Shown here: in pieces, positions 15,711-25,297 of the stretch | Numbering within the stretch: the first letter of the stretch is position 1 | Layout: each line of letters starts with the position of its first letter | Assembly (NCBI GenBank): GCA_023229505.1 | Contig: JALNZD010000003.1 | Location: 62,001-126,000, forward strand | DNA: 64,000 bases | Direction: 5' to 3' | Source of the DNA: Bacteroidales bacterium | Lineage (GTDB): Bacteria > Bacteroidota > Bacteroidia > Bacteroidales > JAGOPY01 | Translations under genes and position numbers: made by a program | Notes under the pieces: model-generated | Database searches by the model: none | What the model was told of the DNA's origin: nothing | Seen by the model: the letters and a program-made list of their open reading frames with translations, nothing else

Positions 15711-18296
15711 TCATTCCCCCCATACCCTCGCAATCCGGTCTTTAATCTTTTGCTCGAAAAGTGCTATAAGTTGTTTATTAGATTTTACAATCTTTTGCTC
15801 TTGCTCTATCTTAATTATTAATTTTTTTTGAATCTCAATTTCCGGTAATGGAATTGCTATTTTTTGGATGGCTTTTGAATTGAATTGCGGTTGACCCCCA
15901 CCTGTCATAAGATTAGCTTTTTGCTTATTATACTGATCAGAAAGAGTAAAGATCCAATAATATTCGGGGCAGATTTTATTCCGGTCAAAATCAAGTTTTA
16001 TCAAAAATGATGCATAAACAGCTTGAAAAGATTCTTTAAACAATAGGGTTTTACCATAAGTGGCTCCAGTTCGTGCAACTACCAAATCATCTTCTTTCAA
16101 TAAATACTTTTTGGCCTCGTTATTGAGGTTTATGTATTTAATGTCATTATTCCTCAATTCACCATTTTCATCAATGTCGGTTATTCGGATGAACCTTGCA
16201 TCTCCTTCATCTCGAGCAGTATCAGTATATCCATATGTTAATTGACACACTTCCCCCAATTCCACCACAGGCCACTCCGGATCAACGTCAATCCTTGGTT
16301 TCCAATTCTCCACCACCTGCCTGGCTCCATCAATGATTTTCTGATATCCCTCTATCTCGCCGACAATCTCATGTTGAAAGGAGAGCGGTGGAAGAGGAAT
16401 TCTAAAAACGGAGAAGTTCGAAAAATTCAAGTTTCGTATATTAGCACCAACAGTGGTTTCAACAAGGAATTTTCGAAATTTTTCATTTTTAAGTTGGAAA
16501 AAAAGATATTTTGCGTCAATCGCACCTTTTGAACGTATTACTCCCATAAATCCCCCAAAGTAATATGAAGTGTCCTCAAAAGAATAACCAACTTTTCCAA
16601 TGTGTTCAGCACTGCCACTTGCTGTACATATTAGAATATCACCTTTAAGCAGTTTCTGTGAATCCTTAAAAACCAATTTACTTGAAACACGTTTTAAATC
16701 TGAAAAAATAATTTTCCCTGAAGAAATTTCGATATTGTTTGCTCTAAGAACTATTTTGCTATCTTCTTCCTCTGATTCATTTTTTTTTGAATATGTTACG
16801 CCTCGCAGAAAATCGATAACACTGCCAAGTTCTATCATTGGCCATGTCTGTAAACCTTTTCTTTCAACAATTAAATACCTCTCCCCACTCAAATTATAAT
16901 CCCCATTAACAGCAACTTTGGTCTTTTCAGCAACCGTAAATCCCGGAAACTGATCGGCATCAAATGGTTCTCCTTTTAACATGCTCTCTTTATACCTGAC
17001 AATATTCCTGAAGGCTTCCGGCATGTCGTTCTGTTTGATCGGCCTTCGCTGTGCGCCAAGATCAAAGCCATCGTTGTTAATCTTCACGAAGAGAATCTTA
17101 TCCGTCTTCTTTGCCAAGGTCCGGTCAAGCCAAAGAATAGAGGTTTTAACCCCGCTGTATGGATTGAAAACACCTGCAGGTAATGAGATCACCCCGACAA
17201 GGTAATTTTCCTCCACCAACATCTTCCGCAAGGTTTTATATGCTGTTCCGGATTGAAAGATGATGCCCTCCGGTACAATGATAGCAGCCTTACCTGTTGG
17301 GGTAAGGTGCTCGGCCATGTAGTCCACAAATAATACTTCACTGCGGCTGCTTGTCACTGAGAACCTTTTGTGTGGCCTGATGCCTCCCTTCGGTGACATG
17401 AACGGCGGATTGGCCAGAATTACATCCGAATATTCGTTCCAGCGCTCTTCACTGGTCAGGGTGTCGTATTCAAAGATGTGCGGGTCAGTAAATCCATGAA
17501 GATAAAGATTCACAAGGGAAAGGCGCACCATATCCGGTGAAATATCGTATCCACGGATATTGTTCATCAACCTTGTGCGTTCATCCGGTGTCAGTTTATC
17601 TCCTTTGTACTTCTTCCCGTTGACTGCTCCAAGTTCTTCCAGACGAATACCATGCATCTCGAATGCCGCCGGATCATTTTCAGGATCATAATTGGAAGAA
17701 TTATTCTTCAGAATATGCTTATATGATGAAATTAAAAATCCGGCCGTACCGCAAGCCGGGTCGAGAATACTTTCATGCTTTTGTGGTTCAATGATCGCTA
17801 CCATGAAGTCAATGATATGCCTTGGCGTACGGAATTGTCCGGCATCTCCCTGGCTACCCAAAACCGATAGCAGGTATTCAAAGGCATCACCAAGTTTCTC
17901 ACTATGATCATAAGTAAAATCATTGATTGTTTTCAGGAACGCCTTCAGCGTTTCCGGATCACGGTATGGCAGGTATGCGTTTTTGAAAATATCCCGGAAC
18001 AACTGAGGAACGTTGGGGTTCTGATTCATCTTCAGAATTGATTCGCTATATAAGTTCAGCACATCATAACCTCCCAGTGATCGGTCCATTAATTTATGCC
18101 AGGCATACCGGGAATATTCACCAATGAAGTATTTCCTCTCCCCGCCCATTTCCTCTGATTCACTGTCCATATCATCCATGAACTTGTAGATAAGGGCTAT
18201 AGTGATTTGTTCAACCTGGCTTTTGGGGTCGGGTACTTTACCGACGAGAATATCTCTCGCCGCATCAATCCTGCGTCTTGTTTCGATGTCCAGCAT
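15711..18296 (-). CDS. hsdM: Type I restriction-modification fused methyltransferase-specificity subunit (HsdM-HsdS)
   Basis: The protein has 861 residues. Residues 1-480 are an N6-adenine methyltransferase of the HsdM type: a helical N-terminus, the FRTPRHI segment, an AdoMet-binding DPACGTAGFL motif (179-188) and a catalytic NPPF (296-299). From about 485 the chain continues without a stop into an HsdS-like specificity module with two target recognition domains. Each begins WPxxELG (485 and about 668) and is followed by a coiled helix, the second rich in Glu and Lys. M and S are normally separate chains, so this is a natural fusion. It starts two bases after the hsdR stop. It should methylate and define the target site of the complex. 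Confidence 0.9.
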   Translation of the reverse strand: MLDIETRRRIDAARDILVGKVPDPKSQVEQITIALIYKFMDDMDSESEEMGGERKYFIGEYSRYAWHKLMDRSLGGYDVLNLYSESILKMNQNPNVPQLFRDIFKNAYLPYRDPETLKAFLKTINDFTYDHSEKLGDAFEYLLSVLGSQGDAGQFRTPRHIIDFMVAIIEPQKHESILDPACGTAGFLISSYKHILKNNSSNYDPENDPAAFEMHGIRLEELGAVNGKKYKGDKLTPDERTRLMNNIRGYDISPDMVRLSLVNLYLHGFTDPHIFEYDTLTSEERWNEYSDVILANPPFMSPKGGIRPHKRFSVTSSRSEVLFVDYMAEHLTPTGKAAIIVPEGIIFQSGTAYKTLRKMLVEENYLVGVISLPAGVFNPYSGVKTSILWLDRTLAKKTDKILFVKINNDGFDLGAQRRPIKQNDMPEAFRNIVRYKESMLKGEPFDADQFPGFTVAEKTKVAVNGDYNLSGERYLIVERKGLQTWPMIELGSVIDFLRGVTYSKKNESEEEDSKIVLRANNIEISSGKIIFSDLKRVSSKLVFKDSQKLLKGDILICTASGSAEHIGKVGYSFEDTSYYFGGFMGVIRSKGAIDAKYLFFQLKNEKFRKFLVETTVGANIRNLNFSNFSVFRIPLPPLSFQHEIVGEIEGYQKIIDGARQVVENWKPRIDVDPEWPVVELGEVCQLTYGYTDTARDEGDARFIRITDIDENGELRNNDIKYINLNNEAKKYLLKEDDLVVARTGATYGKTLLFKESFQAVYASFLIKLDFDRNKICPEYYWIFTLSDQYNKQKANLMTGGGQPQFNSKAIQKIAIPLPEIEIQKKLIIKIEQEQKIVKSNKQLIALFEQKIKDRIARVWGE

Positions 18297-18298
18297 GT

Positions 18299-20833
18299 TT
18301 ACATAAAATTATTCAATGGCACATAGTCCTTGATATATTCCGGGATAAGCATTCGCCATTCCGTCCCAACCGCTTTAAAATCAGACATCGAAAAAGTAGG
18401 GTTTACATTCAGGTCAGTGTATTGTTTACTATCGATGATCTCTCTTACTTTTTGATCAGTGATATAGGCTTTGAAATAATATTTCAGAGCAATGATATCG
18501 TCTCTTTCATCCGGCTTGCAAACAGAAAGGAATTTTTCGAACTCCTCTTCGAGCAATTCATCCTTCGATTTGAAGTAGGGGATCAGGTCAAAAATCCGTT
18601 CAATAATTTCCCGAAGGCTAATACGGCGATCCACATTGACCGCTTTTCGTAATTTTTCTAAAGTATAAAACTCTTCCGGCTTGTTCATAATCTCCTTGCC
18701 CACGTAATCGATCACCACATCCCATAAGCCCTCCTGGACATGATCGGCAACCACCGGGTCGTTCTGGATACGTTCCTGAAACTTTTCAAAGAACATCCGG
18801 TCGATCTTCATCCCTTCGAGACCAATTAGCTTTTCATGAAATGTCTTAACCTTGTCCGGATCAAAGGTTTCATATTCTTTTATCCTTCTTGGACCTGGTC
18901 CAGGATCAATGGCAGTTCCTGTTCCTACCGGTGGAAGTTTCAGGATCTCATCGTAATTGAATTTCTCTTCGAAATATTCGCAGTTTGCAAAGAAGTCGAA
19001 CAACTTGAACGTCTTCTTCCGTTCATCCTTGTGTTCTTCTTTGTCCTGATGGTTGATCAACATTTTTGCAAATGACCATGTGCGGGTTCCCCTTCCTTTG
19101 ATCTGGATAAAATCAGTTGGAGAGAAGATTGGCCTCATCAGGCAGATATTCAGCATGTCCTGACAATCATAACCGGTGGTCATCATGCCAACGGTACAAC
19201 ACACCCTGGATTTACTTGTCAGGTATGACGGAAGAAAATTTCCATTGCCGTTAAGGTTATTGTTTCTATCACTGAAATTGATGGTCATTTGTTGGGCACC
19301 AGGAATAAACGAAGTCACCTGAACGGCAAAATCAGAGTTGTATTTTCCGGGAAATAACTGATCAGCCATCTCGTTCAGGATTTGAGTGATCTTCGCTGCA
19401 TGGTTCTGGCTCACACAAAAAATTATAGCCTTTCCTACTTCACCACTGATCGGGTCGAGCAAAGCGTTTTCAAGGAAAGTCCTGCAAAAGACAGTATTGG
19501 TTTTTTCTGAGAAGAATTTTTTTTCAAAATCCCGATGTCGGAAAGTTTCTTCCTCTACCTCACCTTCATCAACGATATCCATTACTGAATAACCGTCATC
19601 TGAAAGCAACTGTGTAGTTATTTCAGTACGGGCATCAATTACAGTGGGACTAATCAGAAAACCTTCCTTCACACCATCCAGAAGACTATAACGGTAAGTT
19701 GGCTGACCTTTTTCACAGCCAAAAGTTTTGTATGTATCCAAAAGATTACGACGTTCAATCTCACGAGGATCCACGGTTTTGATTTCCGAATCGAATTTTT
19801 TCAGGTAATCTTTTGGCGTGGCGGTCAGTCCAAGTTTATAACCGACGAAATATTCAAAGACAGCCCGGGCATTTCCACCGATTGAACGGTGTGCTTCATC
19901 GGAAATAACCAGGTCAAAATCTGTCGGGGAAAACAACCGGCGGAACTTATTATCAAAAAGTAACGACTGAACGGTTGTCACAACGATCTCTGCTTTCTTC
20001 CAATCATCATGACTCTCTTTGTAAATGACCGTTTTAAAATCGTTTTTCAGGTATTGGACGAATGATTTTAGTGCCTGGGATTCCAATTCCAGCCGGTCGA
20101 CCAGGAACAACGCACGGTGGGCATTACCGGTACGAAGGAATAGTTTGCATACCGCAGCAGCAACCAATGTTTTTCCGGTTCCGGTAGCCATCTCGAACAG
20201 GAAACGGTCACTGCCATGTTTCACAGCATCCTGAAGGTATTTAACCGCTTTGATTTGATAGTTCCTGAGAAATCTTACCCCTGTCCTATCCAAAAACTCA
20301 CCGCGGGTTTGGTCGTTGATAAATTGCGGGTCGGTTGCATATCCCGGATATTGAGTTTTTGCGATGTAATCCTCTTCGACCGGCTCGTTGATCAGTTTGC
20401 CGGTATCCGGAATAATCCTTTTGAACCCTTCCACTGAAGAAGGATCAGGATATTTGGTGATGATATATGGGTTGCCACGCTCCAGGTCCCAGAAGTAATG
20501 CAGGTTACCGTTGGAAAGGATCACGAAGCGGCAATTCTCTGCCCGGGCATATTTCCTGGCCTGTTCTTTGCCAATGAGTGGGTTTTTATCTTCTGCTTTA
20601 GCTTCCAGTACAATCAGCGGATGCCCTTTCTCATTCAACAGGAGAAAATCAATGAAACCATTGTTGGTCTTTTCAAAATCATCTCCCCATTCGTTGATCA
20701 TCTTTTCCGTAATTCGGATATGGTTTTCAAAGACAACATTAGCCTTTCCATCCGGTACATCTAACAACCGCCATCCGGATTCTTCCAGAAGTTTATTGAT
20801 TTTTATACGGGCTTTGGCTTCTTTTTGGGGCAT
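18299..20833 (-). CDS. hsdR: Type I restriction enzyme R subunit (HsdR)
   Basis: The protein has 844 residues from the ATG at 20833; the TTG 12 bases upstream is less likely. The N-terminus holds the nuclease core GFIDFLLL and LIVLEAKAE (about 60-82), the PD-(D/E)xK Asp and Glu-x-Lys residues. A superfamily 2 helicase motor follows: Walker A FEMATGTGKT (about 213-222), DEAH (about 312-315), GLTATP and later GRGTRTW. In type I systems this subunit translocates and cuts unmodified DNA in complex with M and S. It is the first gene of a two-gene operon with the M-S fusion. The C-terminal helical region should contact the methyltransferase. Confidence 0.92.
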   Translation of the reverse strand: MPQKEAKARIKINKLLEESGWRLLDVPDGKANVVFENHIRITEKMINEWGDDFEKTNNGFIDFLLLNEKGHPLIVLEAKAEDKNPLIGKEQARKYARAENCRFVILSNGNLHYFWDLERGNPYIITKYPDPSSVEGFKRIIPDTGKLINEPVEEDYIAKTQYPGYATDPQFINDQTRGEFLDRTGVRFLRNYQIKAVKYLQDAVKHGSDRFLFEMATGTGKTLVAAAVCKLFLRTGNAHRALFLVDRLELESQALKSFVQYLKNDFKTVIYKESHDDWKKAEIVVTTVQSLLFDNKFRRLFSPTDFDLVISDEAHRSIGGNARAVFEYFVGYKLGLTATPKDYLKKFDSEIKTVDPREIERRNLLDTYKTFGCEKGQPTYRYSLLDGVKEGFLISPTVIDARTEITTQLLSDDGYSVMDIVDEGEVEEETFRHRDFEKKFFSEKTNTVFCRTFLENALLDPISGEVGKAIIFCVSQNHAAKITQILNEMADQLFPGKYNSDFAVQVTSFIPGAQQMTINFSDRNNNLNGNGNFLPSYLTSKSRVCCTVGMMTTGYDCQDMLNICLMRPIFSPTDFIQIKGRGTRTWSFAKMLINHQDKEEHKDERKKTFKLFDFFANCEYFEEKFNYDEILKLPPVGTGTAIDPGPGPRRIKEYETFDPDKVKTFHEKLIGLEGMKIDRMFFEKFQERIQNDPVVADHVQEGLWDVVIDYVGKEIMNKPEEFYTLEKLRKAVNVDRRISLREIIERIFDLIPYFKSKDELLEEEFEKFLSVCKPDERDDIIALKYYFKAYITDQKVREIIDSKQYTDLNVNPTFSMSDFKAVGTEWRMLIPEYIKDYVPLNNFM

Positions 20834-20945
20834 GCGGATAAACAAATTGCGGAAATAAACATTAACTCAAACTTGAATCTGCTGAGAATTCAAATTTAGT
20901 AATTTATCAGGAAGGTGAGATGATTTATTAGAGGAATATAATAAA

Positions 20946-21035
20946 CATCATGTACGATGGACGATCGAACAGGGACGATTTTGCAAATGATATTCGAAAA
21001 AACGATACTCGAAACATGATATTCGAAGTATTGAA
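20946..21035. repeat. Dispersed intergenic repeat, copy B
   Basis: The stretch contains CATCATGTACGATGGACGAT, GATATTCGAAA, CGATACTCGAAAC and ATATTCGAAG in the same order as 2340-2433. The beginning also matches 1027-1050. It lies between the hsdR start and the GIY-YIG gene end. Confidence 0.6.
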
Positions 21036-21048
21036 ACCTCAGAATATA

Positions 21049-21285
21049 CTACAGGAACCTTTTTTTCGCAAAAGCCCTTCCCGAGCCGGATTTAAGATAT
21101 TTTTCGAAGAAGAATGCCTTATATTTATCAGTAAATGCTATATAAATGATCAATTCCACGGGGCGTCTTGATTTTGTAGATTCTACCTGTCCGTTCTGAT
21201 GCTTGGATATCCGTTCTTTAAGGTTGGAGGTGCATCCTGTATAATGCTTGCCGTCAACGCATTTGAGAATATAGACGTACCACAT
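21049..21285 (-). CDS. GIY-YIG nuclease superfamily protein
   Basis: The protein has 78 residues and is a complete small GIY-YIG module. It begins MWYVYILKC, has the second motif YTGCTSNLKERISKHQNG (the G-x-T...R...H residues), a basic centre and a Glu near residue 64 (FFFEKYLKSG) at the metal-binding position. Single-domain members of this UvrC-like group are common in Bacteroidota, with no settled role. The small size is normal for the group. It lies next to the tmRNA gene. It could be a mobile or housekeeping nuclease. Confidence 0.85.
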   Translation of the reverse strand: MWYVYILKCVDGKHYTGCTSNLKERISKHQNGQVESTKSRRPVELIIYIAFTDKYKAFFFEKYLKSGSGRAFAKKRFL

Positions 21286-21382
21286 AATTTCTGATTTTGA
21301 TATTAGACCATCATCCTGTTCCGGGTTATCTGAACGAGGAATTAATTAAATCAATGAAAAAAGTGGTTGGGAGGGAATATTT

Positions 21383-21560
21383 GCCCGCCTTCGTGTTGCT
21401 GACGCAACACTTCGGCGGTTAATGTGGACCGCGTCCGCTTCGCCTTCGCGTAGCTTCAGCGAAGCGAGGCCGAAGCCCGCTTATTTCAAATAGCAAAATT
21501 AATTAACAACTGTACAAAGCCCGCCTTCGTACCCGCCGTTGGCGGGTCACTTCGGCGGGC
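21383..21560. repeat. Nested GC-rich hairpins downstream of ssrA
   Basis: Two hairpins share an outer frame CCGCC-TTC-GT...AC-TTC-GGCGG with a conserved TTC/TTC internal bulge but have different inner stems. The first (21383-21418) has GTTGC/GCAAC. The second (21519-21560) has ACCCGCC/GGCGGGT. Further GC-rich, GCGAAG-type repeats lie between them. The second ends six bases from the tmRNA 3' end and may act as its terminator. Confidence 0.65.
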
Positions 21561-21565
21561 GAAGG

Positions 21566-21957
21566 TGGAGCTGGAGGGAGTCGAACCCTCGTCCAAACAG
21601 ATAGCAGAGGTGCTTTCTACGCGCTTAGCCGTTTGTTGGTTGTCGGACAAGGCCCGGAGAACGGCACCCAAACCTCATCGTATCCCCTTAATCTCGTCGC
21701 GCCAGCAGGGAAATGGCACAACCAGCCTAAAATTGCGAGCGCCCTGTAATCCGGCCGGAATCAGGCATCTCCACCGGCAGAACGTCCCGTCCCGAAACCT
21801 TGTTCCGGGATGAAGCCACCTCTATTTTACCAGATTAGGCAGCGAGAGCGAAGTTATTTTCGCCACTTGGAATTTTGCAGATGATATTTACGAGCATATC
21901 TGCAAGGCTCGGCGTGCTTACACAACCACTTACCCGCTGTCAAAACCGGTCAGCCCC
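21566..21957 (-). ncRNA. ssrA: tmRNA (ssrA)
   Basis: The minus strand begins GGGGCTGACCGGTTTTGACA and ends with a T arm (GAGGGTTCGACTCCCTC) and acceptor strand CAGCTCC plus A, which pairs with the 5' GGGGCTG. The length is 392 bases. The message part at 21864-21835 reads GGC GAA AAT AAC TTC GCT CTC GCT GCC TAA, giving the tag GENNFALAA, close to known Bacteroidota tags. CCA is only partly encoded, so the tail would be completed after transcription. It rescues stalled ribosomes together with SmpB, whose gene is not in the window. Confidence 0.95.
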
Positions 21958-22023
21958 GAAGAGGGTGTGGGTTTGAGTGTGCATGTGAAGTGTGAGTGTG
22001 AATTATTCATTGCAAAAAGTGTG

Positions 22024-22056
22024 CAAAGATAACTATTTTGGATGATTTCATTCAAA
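22024..22056 (-). promoter_or_regulatory. Promoter of ssrA
   Basis: On the minus strand, TTTG (22056-22053), 21 bases of spacing and TATCTTTG (22031-22024) match the Bacteroidota promoter. Transcription would begin about 60 bases before the mature tmRNA 5' end, leaving a leader to be removed, presumably by RNase P. Confidence 0.7.
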
Positions 22057-22295
22057 GCTAAGTTCACGACTGATTCCAATGGCTTGAAAGAACATGCATA
22101 CAGCGGAAAAATTGCAATTCCTCCAGGGAAAATCAGGCGCTTTAAAATGACTTTATAGTATCAATTTGGTTTTCAATATTATAGCAATGTCCTTTTTATC
22201 AATTGTTAACAAATAAATAACGCAAAAACATTCTATAATTGGCAGATTTTGATCTTCTTTGCAAGAGGAATTTTTAAATATAAATAATCCATTCT

Positions 22296-25292
22296 ATGAA
22301 AAACATTTACAGAACCCTAAGCCTTTTGGCAATTTTTACGACATTACTTTCCCTCACGGGTTTATCCCAGAATGCCTGGATCAATGAGATCCATTATGAC
22401 AATGCCAGCACAGATGCCGACGAGTTCATCGAAGTCGTGATTCAGAATCCCGGTAGTTACAACCTGGCTGATTTCGCCGTCGTGCTTTATAATGGAAATA
22501 ACGGAGCGTCATACGATACAAGGACCCTTGATGTTTTTACTGTTGGAGCCAACAGCGGCAATTACACTTTCTATTATTTCAACTACACGCTGAATGGCGC
22601 CAGTATCCAGAATGGTTCTCCTGACGGGATGGCGCTGAGTTACCAGAGCGTACTCATTGGAGGCCAGTGGTTAAGTTATGAAGGAACATTTATGGCTGTT
22701 GACGGCCCCGCTTCAGGCTTGACATCCGTTAGCATCGGGGTTGAAGAAGGTTCTACTACTCCTGTAGGTCAGTCGCTACAGCTTTCAGGCACCGGATCGG
22801 GTTACAGTGAGTTTACCTGGCAGGCCCCTGCCACCGCTACTCCGGGCCAGCTCAATAATGGACAATCGCTTGGCGGAACCATTTACCCGGAACCAACAAA
22901 TTACCCAATGGACTTTGTTGCCGATGCAGATGGGCTGGTGGTGGACCTGACATGGACCGATGCGGTCGGTGGCCAGTTACCCCAGAAATACCTTATAAAA
23001 GCCAGTGACCAGGATAACATTGCAGCCCCTGTCGACGGTACCCAGGAAACCGACGATCCTGATCTGTCGGACGGCATCGGTATACTGAATGTCCCATATG
23101 GTGACCAGGCCTGTACTTTTTTCCGCCTTAATGGTGAAACAACTTACTATTTTAAAATATATCCCTATACCAACTCCGGTTCAAACATCAACTATAAAAC
23201 AGACGGAACGGTCCCCTCAGCTCAGGATTTAACAATTTATGAGATCATGGGACAGGATTTTGAGACCAATTCATTTGGTGACTGGGACACTATTAGTGTT
23301 TCCAGTGACAAAAAATGGGCTGTTGTCAACTTCGGCGGGGCTTACCAGACAACCTATTTCGCCCAGATGAACGGATTCCAGGAAGACGTGCCAAGCAACG
23401 ACTGGCTCATCTCCCCTTCCCTCAACTTAAATAATTTCGACAATGAAGTAATGGTTTTCCAGACAGCCTGGAAATTTGGCAATACGGATAGTGAATTAAA
23501 ATTAAAATATTCCACAAACTACACCGGTGGTGACCCGACACAGGCATCATGGACAGAGTTTAGTTTCGAAAAGGCCGAAAACGCCGACACATGGTTATCA
23601 TCCGAAGATATTGATCTCTCCGGGATAACAGGGGCCAACGTGTACATTGCTTTTCAATATCTCAGCGACGGGGGGCAGCGCAGGTGGAGCGTCGATGAAA
23701 TAGAGATCACCGGCGAGGCGGTCACATCATTCATTACTGTTACCAGTCCTGCCGGCGGAGAATTCTGGGAGCAGGGAAGCACACATGATATAACCTGGAG
23801 CGCGAACAATACGCTTGCCAATGTCCAGATAGAACTGTCTATAAACGCTTCCTCAGGCAGCCCGACCTGGAGCACACTGGCGCCTTCAGTCCCGGCCAGC
23901 GCTGGTCTCTGGACCTGGAACATCTCCCCTACCCAGACTCCCAGCAATGACTGCCAGATCAGGATCACCGACTTTGCAGCAGATGCAGTCGGTCTGAGCG
24001 GGATATTTTCTATCATTGAGCCTATTTATATTCCCCAGCTGGTTATAACGGAGATCATGTACAATCCGCCTGAATCAGGTAACGATACCCTGGAATTTAT
24101 TGAATTATTCAACCACGACAATGTCAGCATTGATTTAACAGGGTATTATTTCTCGGACGGAGTTACGTTCACTTTTCCGGCTGCCACCCTTAACCCAGGT
24201 GAATACTTTCTGATAGCCGTTGATTCCGTTGCTTTTCAGAGTTTTTACGGCATGATGGCATATCAATTTGGCGGCGCCTTGAGTAACAGCGGGGAACTTT
24301 TACTGCTGCGTAACAGTTACGGCATGGTGGTCGACAGTGTCGTGTTTGATGATGTCAGTCCATGGCCGATTGAACCGGATGGTACCGGACCCTCTTTGAC
24401 ATTTTGTGACCCAGGCCTTGATAATGCTTTAGGGGAGAACTGGTCAGTTTCTATTGAATTTGTTGCGATAAATCCAGAGGGAGACACCATTTTCGCCTCA
24501 CCAGCGGCAGGTTGCTCCTCCTGGCCTGTTGCTGATTTCACAGCCGACAACACTATCGTGCTGACCGGCGGAAGTGTTAATTTCACAGATCTTTCCACCG
24601 GCGATCCTGATCAATGGGTCTGGACGTTTATCGGCGGCACTCCGGGTTCTTATGTCGGACAAACGCCACCTCCCATCACTTATAATACCCCAGGGGCTTT
24701 TAACGTTATCTTGTATATCTCAAATGTCGCCGGCACTTCTACCGAAGAAAAGATCAATTATATCCAGGTCGGAAATGCTCCTGCAGCTGATTTTTCAGGA
24801 ACTCCAACAAATTTATACGAAGGCGGGACAGTGAATTTCACAGATCTGTCAACCGGCACCCCCGAATCATGGCTGTGGGAATTTCAGGGTGGAGAGCCGG
24901 CTTCATCAACCAGCCAGAGCCCTTCCGGCATCCTCTATGCGGAACCAGGCATATATGATGTTTCTTTGACGGTTACCAATATGTTCGGAACAGATATCGT
25001 CCTGAAAGAGAATTACATTGATGTGATGCCCGTTGGATTAAATGAACAGGATGAAGCCATGATCAGGATTTATCCTAATCCGAATGAAGGTAGCTTCCGG
25101 TTAATCAACCCTTATAATGAAGAAATGCTCGTTTCCATTTATTCTGTATATGGACAGATGGTGACTGAGATTATGATTAAACCCGGAGATAATTCACTGG
25201 CCCTGGCCAATACCTCAAAAGGTACTTATGTGATCCGTTTTAGCAGTAAGAATGGAAAGATCCTGGGAACCGAGCTGATGATAATTTATTAA
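22296..25292 (+). CDS. T9SS-secreted multidomain protein with lamin-tail and PKD domains
   Basis: The protein has 998 residues with a signal peptide ending at LSQN (about 26). Residues 27-195 resemble a lamin-tail-like domain (WINEIHYDN, DEFIEVVI). Next come an Fn3-like unit, a choice-of-anchor J-like jelly roll (GQDFETNSFGDW, about 320-470), a domain with SPAGGEFWEQGSTHDITW (about 480-570) and a second lamin-tail domain (VITEIMYNPP, EFIELFN, about 580-720). Two PKD domains (WVWTFIGG and WLWEFQGG) follow. The C-terminal 80 residues are a type A T9SS sorting domain (IRIYPNPNEGSF). The enzymatic domain, if any, is not evident. It is a surface or secreted protein, and GC is higher than in the repeat proteins at 7-14 kb. 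Confidence 0.85.
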   Translation: MKNIYRTLSLLAIFTTLLSLTGLSQNAWINEIHYDNASTDADEFIEVVIQNPGSYNLADFAVVLYNGNNGASYDTRTLDVFTVGANSGNYTFYYFNYTLNGASIQNGSPDGMALSYQSVLIGGQWLSYEGTFMAVDGPASGLTSVSIGVEEGSTTPVGQSLQLSGTGSGYSEFTWQAPATATPGQLNNGQSLGGTIYPEPTNYPMDFVADADGLVVDLTWTDAVGGQLPQKYLIKASDQDNIAAPVDGTQETDDPDLSDGIGILNVPYGDQACTFFRLNGETTYYFKIYPYTNSGSNINYKTDGTVPSAQDLTIYEIMGQDFETNSFGDWDTISVSSDKKWAVVNFGGAYQTTYFAQMNGFQEDVPSNDWLISPSLNLNNFDNEVMVFQTAWKFGNTDSELKLKYSTNYTGGDPTQASWTEFSFEKAENADTWLSSEDIDLSGITGANVYIAFQYLSDGGQRRWSVDEIEITGEAVTSFITVTSPAGGEFWEQGSTHDITWSANNTLANVQIELSINASSGSPTWSTLAPSVPASAGLWTWNISPTQTPSNDCQIRITDFAADAVGLSGIFSIIEPIYIPQLVITEIMYNPPESGNDTLEFIELFNHDNVSIDLTGYYFSDGVTFTFPAATLNPGEYFLIAVDSVAFQSFYGMMAYQFGGALSNSGELLLLRNSYGMVVDSVVFDDVSPWPIEPDGTGPSLTFCDPGLDNALGENWSVSIEFVAINPEGDTIFASPAAGCSSWPVADFTADNTIVLTGGSVNFTDLSTGDPDQWVWTFIGGTPGSYVGQTPPPITYNTPGAFNVILYISNVAGTSTEEKINYIQVGNAPAADFSGTPTNLYEGGTVNFTDLSTGTPESWLWEFQGGEPASSTSQSPSGILYAEPGIYDVSLTVTNMFGTDIVLKENYIDVMPVGLNEQDEAMIRIYPNPNEGSFRLINPYNEEMLVSIYSVYGQMVTEIMIKPGDNSLALANTSKGTYVIRFSSKNGKILGTELMIIY

Positions 25293-25297
25293 AGAAA

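Noticed and set aside
21486..21813. Two open frames of 61 and 82 residues
   Set aside because: They lie across the tmRNA gene on both strands, and the tmRNA structure explains the sequence.
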